This document shows, in pieces, positions 1 through 7,839 of a DNA stretch of 9,420 nucleotides (position 1 is its first letter; the number at the start of each line of letters is the position of its first letter). Origin of the DNA: Candidatus Omnitrophota bacterium (GTDB lineage Bacteria > Omnitrophota > Gorgyraeia > Duberdicusellales > 4484-171); assembly GCA_023818995.1 (NCBI GenBank), contig JAMWDA010000056.1, forward strand, positions 1 through 9,420, given 5' to 3'. The notes beneath the pieces were generated by a model. It saw nothing but the letters and a program-made list of their open reading frames with translations, was not told the origin of the DNA and did not search any database. Both the position numbers and the translations under genes were made by a program.

Positions 1-1260
1 TTGAATGTTTTGCAGTTAGAGAAAGTTAATGGTGAGAATGTTTTAAGGGGTTTGAAAGAAGAAAGAAATAGGCTTCTAAAGGATTTAGGTAATCGTGAGG
101 AGGAGCTAACTCAGTTAAAAGATAAGCTTGAGGAATTTAGATATAAGATAGGTTTACAGGAATTAGAGTTACGTTATAAAGAAGAGAGTTTACAGAGAAT
201 AGAGAAAGATAAGGAGAATTTTGTAAAAGAGAGAGAACATTTTATTTCTGAAATCAATATCCTGAAGGAAAAGATAGCCCAATTGAAAATAGAAAATGTA
301 AAACTCACTGTAGAGAACAAGATTTTGCTGGATAAGACAAAGGAGTTAGAGGAGATGCGGATTATTAAAATTAATCTTGAAGAACAGACTTTAAATTTAG
401 GTAAAGAGATAGAAAGATTAAATCATCAGTTAAAAGAAAATGGTATAAGATTAAAAGAGAGAGAGGATTCTATATTGGAAAAGGATAGATTGATAGAGAG
501 TATAAACCTTCAGATAAAAGATTACAGAACCAAATTGGATGAGTTTGCTAAAAGTTTGTGTGCTAAAGATGAAGATATATTGAGATTAAATAAAGAATTG
601 GAGAGTAAAAATCGTATTATTGAAGAGAAGGATTTGTTTATAAATAGGATATTTAATTCCCGCACATACCGTTACTTAGCCAGACCATTATGGTTGATTG
701 CTGATTTTATTAAAGGAAGATTAAAATTGAATAAGAGAAAACGCATATTGGTGATAAAGCCTTACTATGTTTCTATAGCTAATGCAGAGGATGCATTGAG
801 AGAAATAAGGGATATTTTTAAAGATGCAGAAATCATCTTATTGGCAAATCTCTTTAAGTTAGATTACGAGCGGATAAAGACTAATCAGTCAGTGGATAGA
901 AAGATTCTTTTTACTCCCGATTATAAAGATAAGCGATTATCAAAGTGGAGATTATTAAACTTACTGTTTATACTTTCTTTTTGTCATATTGATGAGACGA
1001 TTATTTTAATCGGCTCCCCTATTTATCACGGTTATAGAAAAGCAAAACTATTGGCATTCTTCTCAGGAGCAAAAGCTATAAAACTTTTTTTTACTGAGAA
1101 CAACAATTTAGTCCCCTTCTATTATTATCGTAACCTTTTTAATACGATTAAAATTATATTTCAATTCTTATGGAAAACCGTAGTTTTCTGGCTGATAATT
1201 TTATTTTTTACTATATTTGTTATTTTACCGATTAAGATAAAGAGATTGTTTCAGAGATGA
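1..1260 (+). CDS. Coiled-coil protein with C-terminal half Rossmann-like (GT9-like) domain and membrane anchor, probably 5'-partial
   Basis: The frame is open from the first base. The TTG there would give 419 residues, but the coiled coil begins at once and no ribosome site can be seen, so the gene probably starts upstream. Residues 1 to about 215 are almost wholly charged heptad-like sequence (many E, K, L, I, R), a long coiled coil. The segment RIFNSRTYRYLARPLWLI (217-234) resembles the junction often seen where coiled coils in polysaccharide-locus proteins end. Residues 248-362 look like one alpha/beta lobe: strand KRILVIKPYY, a helix, strand AEIILLANLF, then a later SGAKAIKLFF. This recalls the N-terminal lobe of ADP-heptose-type (GT9) transferases, but the second, nucleotide-sugar-binding lobe is absent. 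A hydrophobic stretch at about 386-411 followed by KIKRLFQR suggests a membrane anchor with a cytoplasmic end. Catalysis is doubtful; a scaffold or chain-length role is possible. The stop overlaps the next start (ATGA). Confidence 0.75.
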   Translation: MNVLQLEKVNGENVLRGLKEERNRLLKDLGNREEELTQLKDKLEEFRYKIGLQELELRYKEESLQRIEKDKENFVKEREHFISEINILKEKIAQLKIENVKLTVENKILLDKTKELEEMRIIKINLEEQTLNLGKEIERLNHQLKENGIRLKEREDSILEKDRLIESINLQIKDYRTKLDEFAKSLCAKDEDILRLNKELESKNRIIEEKDLFINRIFNSRTYRYLARPLWLIADFIKGRLKLNKRKRILVIKPYYVSIANAEDALREIRDIFKDAEIILLANLFKLDYERIKTNQSVDRKILFTPDYKDKRLSKWRLLNLLFILSFCHIDETIILIGSPIYHGYRKAKLLAFFSGAKAIKLFFTENNNLVPFYYYRNLFNTIKIIFQFLWKTVVFWLIILFFTIFVILPIKIKRLFQR

Positions 1261-2429
1261 ATATTCTATTTTTATCTCAAGATTATCCGCCTTATTTAAT
1301 AGGAGGGGTGGGGATTTATGTATATGAGATGTCAAGGGCGCTTGTTCGTGCTGGACATAACGTTTATATCATAACCAAAACCGAGGATGTGCCTGTGGAT
1401 TATATTGATGAAGGGGTAAGAGTATTCCGAGTAAGACCAAAGAGGATTAAAATTTGGGATACCCTTAGATTGGAGATAGGAGGATTATTAGAGCGATTAG
1501 AATATAGTTTAGCCGTATCAGAAAAGATAAGGCAGATATTGAAGTTTTATCCTATAGATATTGTTGAATCTATTGAAGCCAGAGCAGAGGGTTTTTGGTA
1601 TTATTTATTTAAGAATACCCCTCCTTTGGTGATTAAATTACATACACCGGAAGGAATAATTTTTAAATGGAATAAAACTCCCCATTCTTTAGATGTAAAA
1701 TTAATGACTAAATTGGAGGAATTTTGGTTAATGCGGGCTAAAAAATTAATTGGGGTTACTTTTGCTATAAACGAATTGATGAAACATTTATATGGAGTTG
1801 ATTCCATCCCCGTAATTTATAACCCCTTGGATGTCAACAGATTTAATAAATCTAATAATAGCTCTGTATCAGAAGCAAAAAGGGATATTAATATTCTCTA
1901 TGTGGGGAGATTAGAATTTCGTAAAGGAGTGCATATTTTGGTCAGAGCAATCCCTAAAGTTTTGGAAAGAATTCCTCATGCTAAATTTAGTTTTATTGGA
2001 GATGATTGTGGAATGAGATGGTATTTGGAAAAAAAGATAGATGAATTTAGGATCCAGAAATATGTCAATTTTATTTCTCACATCTCCCGTGAAAAATTAA
2101 TTGATTTTTATCTCCGCGCCACTGTTTGTGTAATTCCTTCTTTGTGGGAAAATTTTCCTTACTCTTGTCTTGAACCTATGGCTTTAGGAAGAGCAGTGAT
2201 TGCTGCAGATGTAGGAGGAATAAAAGAGATAATTGAAGATGGAATAAATGGAATTTTATTTAAAGCAGGAAGTAATTTAGACTTGGCAGATAGGATTATT
2301 TCATTATGTTTAGATGACGGATTGAGAGAAAAGATAGAATCTAATTCAAAGAAAAGAATAGAATTCTTATGTAATCCTGAAAAAATTGTCCTTGAAACAA
2401 TTAAACTCTATGAAAATTGTCTGAAATAA
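1257..2429 (+). CDS. GT4-family glycosyltransferase (GT-B fold)
   Basis: This 390-residue protein has the normal length and layout of a retaining GT4 enzyme, which moves a sugar from a nucleotide-sugar donor to a growing glycan or lipid-linked acceptor at the cytoplasmic membrane face. The N-lobe opens with MNILFLSQDYPP and a glycine-rich acceptor loop GGVGIYVYE (16-24). The linker region carries NPLDVNRF (189-196). The C-lobe starts with YVGRLEFRKG (215-224), whose Arg and Lys normally contact donor phosphates. The E-x7-E motif is E298 to E306, followed by GG.KEIIEDGINGILF, the usual donor-site region. The ATG shares an ATGA with the preceding stop, pointing to translational coupling. It closely resembles the GT4 half of the fused protein at 3407-5749 along its N-lobe (YPPD/YPPY, GG-GxYxY, IDIVE, LHT), so the two are probably paralogues. 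The sugar and acceptor cannot be told from sequence. Confidence 0.95.
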   Translation: MNILFLSQDYPPYLIGGVGIYVYEMSRALVRAGHNVYIITKTEDVPVDYIDEGVRVFRVRPKRIKIWDTLRLEIGGLLERLEYSLAVSEKIRQILKFYPIDIVESIEARAEGFWYYLFKNTPPLVIKLHTPEGIIFKWNKTPHSLDVKLMTKLEEFWLMRAKKLIGVTFAINELMKHLYGVDSIPVIYNPLDVNRFNKSNNSSVSEAKRDINILYVGRLEFRKGVHILVRAIPKVLERIPHAKFSFIGDDCGMRWYLEKKIDEFRIQKYVNFISHISREKLIDFYLRATVCVIPSLWENFPYSCLEPMALGRAVIAADVGGIKEIIEDGINGILFKAGSNLDLADRIISLCLDDGLREKIESNSKKRIEFLCNPEKIVLETIKLYENCLK

Positions 2430-2431
2430 TA

Positions 2432-3391
2432 ATGAGGTTAAGTAAAGGTCCGAAAATCCTGGTATTTTTTATAACTTACAGATGTAACTCCCGCTGTATT
2501 ATGTGCCATATCTGGGAAAAGCAGAATAGTGTAATAGAAATGGACCTACAACAGATTGAGAGACTATTTCAAGACCCTTTATTGAGAAATTCTTTGGAGA
2601 TTATTAATTTAACTGGTGGAGAGCCGACTTTGCGTCCGGATTTGCAAGAAATTGTCAAAATTATTCTCAAGAACTGCTCCAATTTGAAAAGGATAGACAT
2701 TCCCACCAATGGGATTAATACGGATTTGGTTATAGATAAAATAGAACAAATTTTAGCTATTCTGTTTCCTACTCGTAAGATAGAGTTAAGTGTTACTGTG
2801 TCAATAGATGGAATTAATGGGATCTATGAAAGAGTAAGAAATGTCCCTCAAGGGTTTAATAAAGTAAAACAGACAATAATCGGACTTAAAGAATTAGCTA
2901 ATCTTTATCCATATATGTCTTTAGGACTAAATACGGTGATTACTAAAGAAAATTATAATTATCTTATTGAAATTTTGAATTTTGCTCAGAGTATAGGTTT
3001 GGGATTAAACTTTACCCTGGGGGCGATTTCTGAGATAGGAGTGGAAAGTATAAAAATGAGAGAACTATTTAAATTAGATGAAGATAAAAAGGAAGAAGTG
3101 GTTAAATTTATAGAGATTCTACAAAATAAAAATCTTATCTCTCATAGGTACGCAATTTTTATGAGGGAATTGTTAAATAATGGCAGGAGGATTTTGGGAT
3201 GTAATTTTAGACAAAAAAGAGCGGTGTTACTTGAACCCGAGGGGAATTTATATCTTTGCGGAAATTTTAAGAAGTTTTTTTTGGGGAATGTGACACAAGA
3301 TAATTTTGCCAAAATCTGGCAAAATGATAAATTTACAAAGAAAGATTGGTTGGTTTGTGAAAATTGTGAGAGTAATTGTTATTGGGAATAA
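2432..3391 (+). CDS. Radical SAM protein with SPASM-like C-terminal cysteine cluster
   Basis: The ATG at 2432 (319 residues) is preferred, 2 bases after the previous stop. An in-frame TTG at 2417 would add five residues and overlap the upstream gene; neither has a strong ribosome site. Numbered from the ATG, the radical SAM motif CNSRCIMC gives C18, C22 and C25, the three ligands of the [4Fe-4S] cluster that cleaves S-adenosylmethionine. TGGEP (61-65) is the usual SAM-contacting motif, and SIDG (about 124-127) fits the same barrel. The C-terminal part has C257, then EGNLYLC (C276), GNV..NFAKIW, and C309, C312 and C316. This matches the layout of SPASM/twitch domains that bind auxiliary iron-sulfur clusters in peptide- and sugar-modifying enzymes. 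Lying between two glycosyltransferases, it probably modifies a sugar or a glycan-linked substrate, but the substrate is unknown and no precursor peptide gene was seen. Confidence 0.93.
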   Translation: MRLSKGPKILVFFITYRCNSRCIMCHIWEKQNSVIEMDLQQIERLFQDPLLRNSLEIINLTGGEPTLRPDLQEIVKIILKNCSNLKRIDIPTNGINTDLVIDKIEQILAILFPTRKIELSVTVSIDGINGIYERVRNVPQGFNKVKQTIIGLKELANLYPYMSLGLNTVITKENYNYLIEILNFAQSIGLGLNFTLGAISEIGVESIKMRELFKLDEDKKEEVVKFIEILQNKNLISHRYAIFMRELLNNGRRILGCNFRQKRAVLLEPEGNLYLCGNFKKFFLGNVTQDNFAKIWQNDKFTKKDWLVCENCESNCYWE

Positions 3392-3406
3392 ATACGGTGT
3401 ATTAGG

Positions 3407-5749
3407 ATGAAAGAAATTATTAATCATTTAATCCCTTGGATAAATGGAGGATGGTCAGGCCCATATAAAATTAACTTACTCTTAACCGATAATTGCAATC
3501 TACAATGTAAATCTTGTTGGAGAGCGTCACTTGTTAATAAATTTGATTCAAGTGAATACGAAGTATCGGATAAAAGATTAATTGATTTAGTTAATGAAGG
3601 CAAAGAAATGGGGGTAAAACTATGGCAACTCTCAGGGGGTGGAGAACCATTGGTTAGAAAAAATCTTTGCCTAGCAATAATGGAGAAGATTAAATCTTCA
3701 GGTATGGAAGGAGAATTAACTACGAATGGGACTTTATTTACAAAAGAGGATATTAAGTTATTAGTAGAGATAAATTGGGATAAGATTATTATAAGTTTAG
3801 ACGGTCCTGACGCTGAGACAAATGATTTTCTTAGACCGCCAGCAGGCACGTTTGCTAAAATTAGTGAAGTGTTGCATTATTTTTCTTATTTTAAAAAATT
3901 ATTATTGACAGAATTACCATATATAATTATTCATTGTGTTATTTCAAAGGCTAACTTTGAGAAAATTGTCGATATGGTTAAATTCGCATCTTCTCAGGGG
4001 GTAAATGGGATTTCATTTAACTTGATAAGAAAAGAAAACCAATTTTGTGGCAATCTTCTAATAGATACCGAAGAAGAAATTCAATCAATAATAAACCAGT
4101 TGGCGATTGCTAAAAATATTGTTTATGATAGCAAACTTTGGAATAATTTAGATACTTTAATAAATTTTTGCTTAAAAAAAACTAAGGTATTTAATTATCA
4201 GAAGAAGATAAGAACAAGTGATAATATTATAGAGGGTGACAAAATTAAATGGTTAAAAGTTTATTGTTATCAGCCTTGGTATTATATGCTTATTGAAGTT
4301 AAAGGTAATGTATCTATATGTTGTTTACTGCCTCCTTTTCCCGATAATATTAAAGATAAATCACTAAAGGAAATATGGTTAGGTGAAAACTTTATGAATT
4401 TTAGAAAAGATTTGTTAAATAATAAAACATTATGTAACGAGTGTAATGCCACTTTAAGTGCTGATTCAGAAATTATTCGCGGTTTTTTGTCCAAAGAGTT
4501 TACAAAAGAAATGGATACATATATTTCTAAGAGAAGAGGAAAACACAATCTTAATATTTGTTTTCTTTCTCGCGAATACCCCCCTGATACCGGTTGGGGA
4601 GGAATTGGAACTTATACTTATCAATTAGCTCGGGGGTTAGTTAGAGAAGGTTATCAAGTCCATGTAATTTGTCAAAGTTTGGATAGGGACAAAGAATATG
4701 TGGATAATGGGGTATTTGTCCATAGAATCTCTCATAAGACAATTTTCCCTTTTAAGGGAAGATTTAGAGAATTTGGTTTGCGTTGGGAGTATAGTTTGAG
4801 TGTTTATAGGAAGTTAATAGAAATTATAGATAAATATAATATAGATATTGTAGAAGCACCCAATCTTTCTGGAGAGGGTTTTATATATAGCTTTCATAAA
4901 AGAACCCCTCTGGTTACTCGTTTACATACCCATTATTCCGAGGTAATAAATTTTTTGAATTGGGATAGAACAGTGGATAGACGTTTGAGTTGCTGGTTTG
5001 AAAATATTGCTATTTTAAGAAGTGATTTGATTACCTGCTCTACTAGAGCACATCTAGAATTGGTAGCAAGAGAAGTAGGAATAAGAACAGAGAAGATAAA
5101 GATAATTCCTTTAGGAGTTCCTATCCCCCAACTTAACATACATTATAAGGAGAATTCAAATCCCATAGTTCTTTTTGTTGGTCGTTTAGAAAAAAGAAAA
5201 GGAGTCCATACACTTATTCAGAGTGTTCCTTATGTTTTAGAAGAGATACCAAAAGCACAATTTATTATTGTAGGAAGGGATACCTTTGTTAATGATAAAG
5301 AGATTAGCTTTTGGGGACAAAAAGAATACTCGTATAAAGAGTATCTTATAAATATACTTCCTTGGGAATATAGAGAGAATGTAAAGTTTTTAGGATACGT
5401 TAGTCAAGATGAGTTGGATAGATACTATAGAGTTTGCGATATATTCGTTGCACCCTCTCTTTATGAGTCATTTGGGCTTATCTATATTGAAGCAATGTCT
5501 TATGCAAAACCAGTTATCGGTTGTGGTGTAGGAGGTGTTCCTGAGGTTATAAAGGATGGGGTGAATGGTATTTTAGTCCCTCCTCAAGAACCACAGAGAT
5601 TAGCCGAGGCAATAATTAGATTACTTAAAGAAAAGAGATATGCACAAAAGATAGGCAATTCAGCCAGAGAATATGTGGAGAAATTCTTCAGTATAGATAA
5701 GATGGTAGAAAATACTCTCAGTGCCTACTTTGAAGTTTGTAAGAAATAA
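3407..5749 (+). CDS. Fused radical SAM/SPASM-like enzyme and GT4 glycosyltransferase
   Basis: This single 780-codon frame holds two complete enzymes. Residues 1 to about 350 are a radical SAM protein: CNLQCKSC gives C30, C34 and C37, LSGGGEP (75-81) is the SAM-contacting motif, and ISLDGPD (129-135) is typical of the barrel. A SPASM-like end follows, with C287, KGNVSICC (C305, C306), SLKEIW and CNEC (C343, C346). After a charged linker of about 30 residues, a full GT4 enzyme runs from about 382: FLSREYPP, GGIGTYTYQ (398-406), VGRLEKRKG (591-599), E-x7-E as E687 to E695, then GGVPEVIKDGVNGILV. Separately, each half would be of normal family length. The start ATG lies 15 bases after the previous stop, with a weak GGTG just upstream. 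The fusion implies that radical chemistry and glycosyl transfer act on the same or successive intermediates (inference). Codon use does not change at the junction. Met369 at 4511 could start a free GT4, but its ribosome site is poor. Confidence 0.95.
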   Translation: MKEIINHLIPWINGGWSGPYKINLLLTDNCNLQCKSCWRASLVNKFDSSEYEVSDKRLIDLVNEGKEMGVKLWQLSGGGEPLVRKNLCLAIMEKIKSSGMEGELTTNGTLFTKEDIKLLVEINWDKIIISLDGPDAETNDFLRPPAGTFAKISEVLHYFSYFKKLLLTELPYIIIHCVISKANFEKIVDMVKFASSQGVNGISFNLIRKENQFCGNLLIDTEEEIQSIINQLAIAKNIVYDSKLWNNLDTLINFCLKKTKVFNYQKKIRTSDNIIEGDKIKWLKVYCYQPWYYMLIEVKGNVSICCLLPPFPDNIKDKSLKEIWLGENFMNFRKDLLNNKTLCNECNATLSADSEIIRGFLSKEFTKEMDTYISKRRGKHNLNICFLSREYPPDTGWGGIGTYTYQLARGLVREGYQVHVICQSLDRDKEYVDNGVFVHRISHKTIFPFKGRFREFGLRWEYSLSVYRKLIEIIDKYNIDIVEAPNLSGEGFIYSFHKRTPLVTRLHTHYSEVINFLNWDRTVDRRLSCWFENIAILRSDLITCSTRAHLELVAREVGIRTEKIKIIPLGVPIPQLNIHYKENSNPIVLFVGRLEKRKGVHTLIQSVPYVLEEIPKAQFIIVGRDTFVNDKEISFWGQKEYSYKEYLINILPWEYRENVKFLGYVSQDELDRYYRVCDIFVAPSLYESFGLIYIEAMSYAKPVIGCGVGGVPEVIKDGVNGILVPPQEPQRLAEAIIRLLKEKRYAQKIGNSAREYVEKFFSIDKMVENTLSAYFEVCKK

Positions 5750-5752
5750 GTT

Positions 5753-6427
5753 ATGGATATATCTTTAATTATTCCTGTTTATAACGAAGAGGGCAATTTG
5801 AGATTACTTTATCAAGAATTAAAACCTCCCTTGGATTCCTTAGGTGAAGATTATGAGATTATTTTTGTTGATGATGGTAGCAATGATAATAGCCCTATTA
5901 TTTTGGATGATTTAGCAAAGAAAGATAAGAAGATTAAAGTAATACATTTGGATGGAAATTATGGAGTGACTTCTACCTTATCTGTAGGGTTATCTTATGC
6001 AAAAGGAGATTTTATTTTAACCATGGATGCGGATTTACAATATAATTGCAGAGAATTGGTTAGGATTACTCAAGAACTTAAATAGACTTAAAGCAGATGG
6101 TTTTATTAAAACATTATCTTCTCTAAAATAGCTAATTATGTGAGAAATAAAATTTTAGGAGAGAATTTTAAAGATGTAGGTTGTTCTCTAAAGGATTTTA
6201 GAAGAGATTGTGTTAAGGATTTAGTTCTATATCGGAGATTTCATCTTTTTATTCCTTCCTTGATGAATATGAGGGGATTTAAAATTAAGGAGATAAAAGT
6301 ATAGACTCATCCACGTAGGTGGGGTAAGTCAAAATTTAATATAAGAAATAGATTAATTAAAGAATTACTTCTCTTATTAGTTATTAAGTGGATGCAAATA
6401 AATAGGCTAAACTACAAGATTAAATAA
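5753..6427 (+). pseudogene. Broken GT2-family glycosyltransferase (dolichol-phosphate-mannose-synthase-like)
   Basis: The intact part (110 codons, stop at 6083) is the N-terminal half of a GT-A glycosyltransferase: PVYNEEGN (8-15), VDDGS (39-43), GNYGVTSTLSVGL and the metal-binding DxD as MDADLQ (D92, D94). The rest of the family pattern continues downstream. RLKADGFIKTLSS can be read at 6084-6122 in the +1 frame. In the original frame, KIANYVRNKI starts at 6125, DVGCSLKDFRR at about 6173, FIPSL follows, and HPRRWGKSKF is at 6308-6337, ending at TAA 6425-6427. Three lesions are visible: about 26 bases missing near 6083 compared with the family pattern; about 2 extra bases at 6123-6124 in a TCTTCTCT run; and TAG at 6302-6304, where relatives usually have a polar residue before HxPR. 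The ATG is 3 bases after the fused gene. The 110-residue product lacks the acceptor-side half and is unlikely to be active. Confidence 0.85.
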
Positions 6428-6434
6428 ACAGTTA

Positions 6435-7829
6435 ATGTATAAACTAAATATCCATAACTTTGATTATCTTCGTCTCTGTATTATCCTTTTAAATCTTTTT
6501 ATCTTACTACAAGCCTTGCCTGTTCACTTTTTTGCTGAGAATGCCGAGTATTTATACTTAGCAAGATACTATTCTCAGCATCCTTTAAAGATATTCTTTG
6601 TGGTGCCGTTTGTTTTAGAAAATAGAGGATATATTCACCATCTTTTCTTTTATCGGCCGATGGAGAGAATCTTTTTTACCTTTAACTACATAATAGGCAA
6701 ATTAAATCCTCTTCCTTACAATATAACTCAAGGTTTGCTTTTTCTTATTCTTGTCGTATCAATCTATAATATTGTTCATTTAATTTCTAATAATAGATTA
6801 TCAGCTGTTTTATCAGTCACCTTTTTCCTCCTCATTCCTACAAATTATAAGATTATCCATTGGTTAGGTAATTCTGATATTTTAAGTTCTCCCTTAATGT
6901 GGATTTCTTTATTTTTTTTGTTTATCGCTCTTAAAAATAATAATTCCAAACTATTATTTATAGGTTTATTTTTTACCCTTTTAGCCTTATTAACAAAAAC
7001 TTCCACAGCAATTGTATTGCCTATCAACTTCTTCCTATTTTATATTTTTTATAAAAGAGAGTATAGGTTGAACAAAAAGATGTTTTATATAGGTTTGGTC
7101 TATATTTTATGTTTGGCGATTTTACATTTGATACTCCACGGAATAGCTTATAAAAATGTTAAGACATACCACTACTCAATTCATTTACTTTATAGGATAG
7201 GATTTAATAATATTTTCAAGAATATAGTTGTGTATTATAAAATATTTTATAATAATTGTTTCCCTTTACTTTTTCTGATAGCTTTTATATTGGCTTTATT
7301 CAGACGTAAAAAGGACTACTTTTTATTTCTATCGTGGGCATTTATTGCAATTATAGTTTACTTACCAATATATAATTATTCTTCAAAATATTTTAATGGG
7401 ATGACAGTGGGTTTAAGTATGTTTTTAGGCGCAGTTTTAGCTGATTATATAATTAAATCCAAAGGCTGTAAGTGGATAGGAGTGATATTTATCTGTTTGG
7501 GGTTAATATTTAGTATCCCTAGGATAAAGAATAATATAAAAATGATAAGGCATACTTACGAGTTAGCAAATAAATCTTATTTACTTCAGAAGGAAAATTT
7601 TAAGAGATTCCAATATTTACCTAAGGATGCTATTATATACGTTGATGATGATATTGTGAGATATTATTACTTATGGTATTTAGCTCTAATGGATAGAGAG
7701 GATGTAAAAATAGAGGTGGTGTCTTCAAAAGATACAGTTAAGCCTGAATTTTTCTTTGAGGGCGAAACAAAAATTATACAAGAGCCATTTTTTATGATTA
7801 TAGATAAATTAGGCGACTGGAGATTCTGA
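6435..7829 (+). CDS. Multi-pass membrane glycosyltransferase of GT-C type (PMT/TMTC-like)
   Basis: This 464-residue protein has about ten hydrophobic segments (roughly 10-32, 98-117, 123-137, 150-168, 172-206, 216-237, 275-290, 295-312, 322-340 and 346-362) and a soluble tail of about 100 residues. The first extracytoplasmic loop has FAENAEYLYLARYY, in the place where GT-C enzymes carry acidic catalytic residues. Next come FYRPMERIFFTFNY (72-85) and KLNPLPYN (89-96), which match the YRP...NY...LNP.gY pattern of protein O-mannosyltransferase-like and TMTC proteins; IPTNYKIIHWLGNSD recalls their later HP.h.E.v.W segment. Such enzymes use polyprenyl-phosphate sugars as donors and act outside the cytoplasm. 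No strong ribosome site precedes the ATG, which lies 7 bases after the remnant GT2 frame. GT2 enzymes of the broken upstream type commonly make the lipid-linked sugar a GT-C protein uses, so loss of that gene may matter here (inference). Sequence divergence leaves the exact family open. Confidence 0.8.
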   Translation: MYKLNIHNFDYLRLCIILLNLFILLQALPVHFFAENAEYLYLARYYSQHPLKIFFVVPFVLENRGYIHHLFFYRPMERIFFTFNYIIGKLNPLPYNITQGLLFLILVVSIYNIVHLISNNRLSAVLSVTFFLLIPTNYKIIHWLGNSDILSSPLMWISLFFLFIALKNNNSKLLFIGLFFTLLALLTKTSTAIVLPINFFLFYIFYKREYRLNKKMFYIGLVYILCLAILHLILHGIAYKNVKTYHYSIHLLYRIGFNNIFKNIVVYYKIFYNNCFPLLFLIAFILALFRRKKDYFLFLSWAFIAIIVYLPIYNYSSKYFNGMTVGLSMFLGAVLADYIIKSKGCKWIGVIFICLGLIFSIPRIKNNIKMIRHTYELANKSYLLQKENFKRFQYLPKDAIIYVDDDIVRYYYLWYLALMDREDVKIEVVSSKDTVKPEFFFEGETKIIQEPFFMIIDKLGDWRF

Positions 7830-7839
7830 GCGATTATGG

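Noticed and set aside
2417..2431. TTG at 2417 as the start of the radical SAM gene
   Set aside because: It adds only five residues, overlaps the upstream gene and has no better ribosome site than the ATG at 2432, which follows the upstream stop directly.
3424..3849. 141-codon open frame on the - strand opposite the radical SAM half of the fusion
   Set aside because: It is fully antisense to a gene with clear catalytic motifs, has no recognisable domain, and looks like a chance opening. The same holds for the - strand openings at 1601-1807, 4282-4548, 4933-5139, 6845-7027 and 8784-9038.
2432..5749. RiPP maturation system built around the radical SAM/SPASM-like enzymes
   Set aside because: No small precursor-peptide gene, peptidase or exporter is visible between or beside these genes; gaps are 15 bases or less. 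The neighbours are all glycan genes, so a sugar substrate is the better guess, though a precursor elsewhere cannot be excluded.
6076..6131. Programmed frameshifting to join the GT2 fragments
   Set aside because: It would need two shifts plus a stop readthrough, and about nine residues expected by the family would still be missing. No clear slippery site with a downstream structure was seen.
6302..6304. TAG read through or recoded as an amino acid in the GT2 gene
   Set aside because: Two frame changes and TAA codons also interrupt this gene, so recoding TAG alone could not restore it. Ordinary decay is simpler. No intact gene here ends in TAG, so the window cannot exclude recoding by itself.
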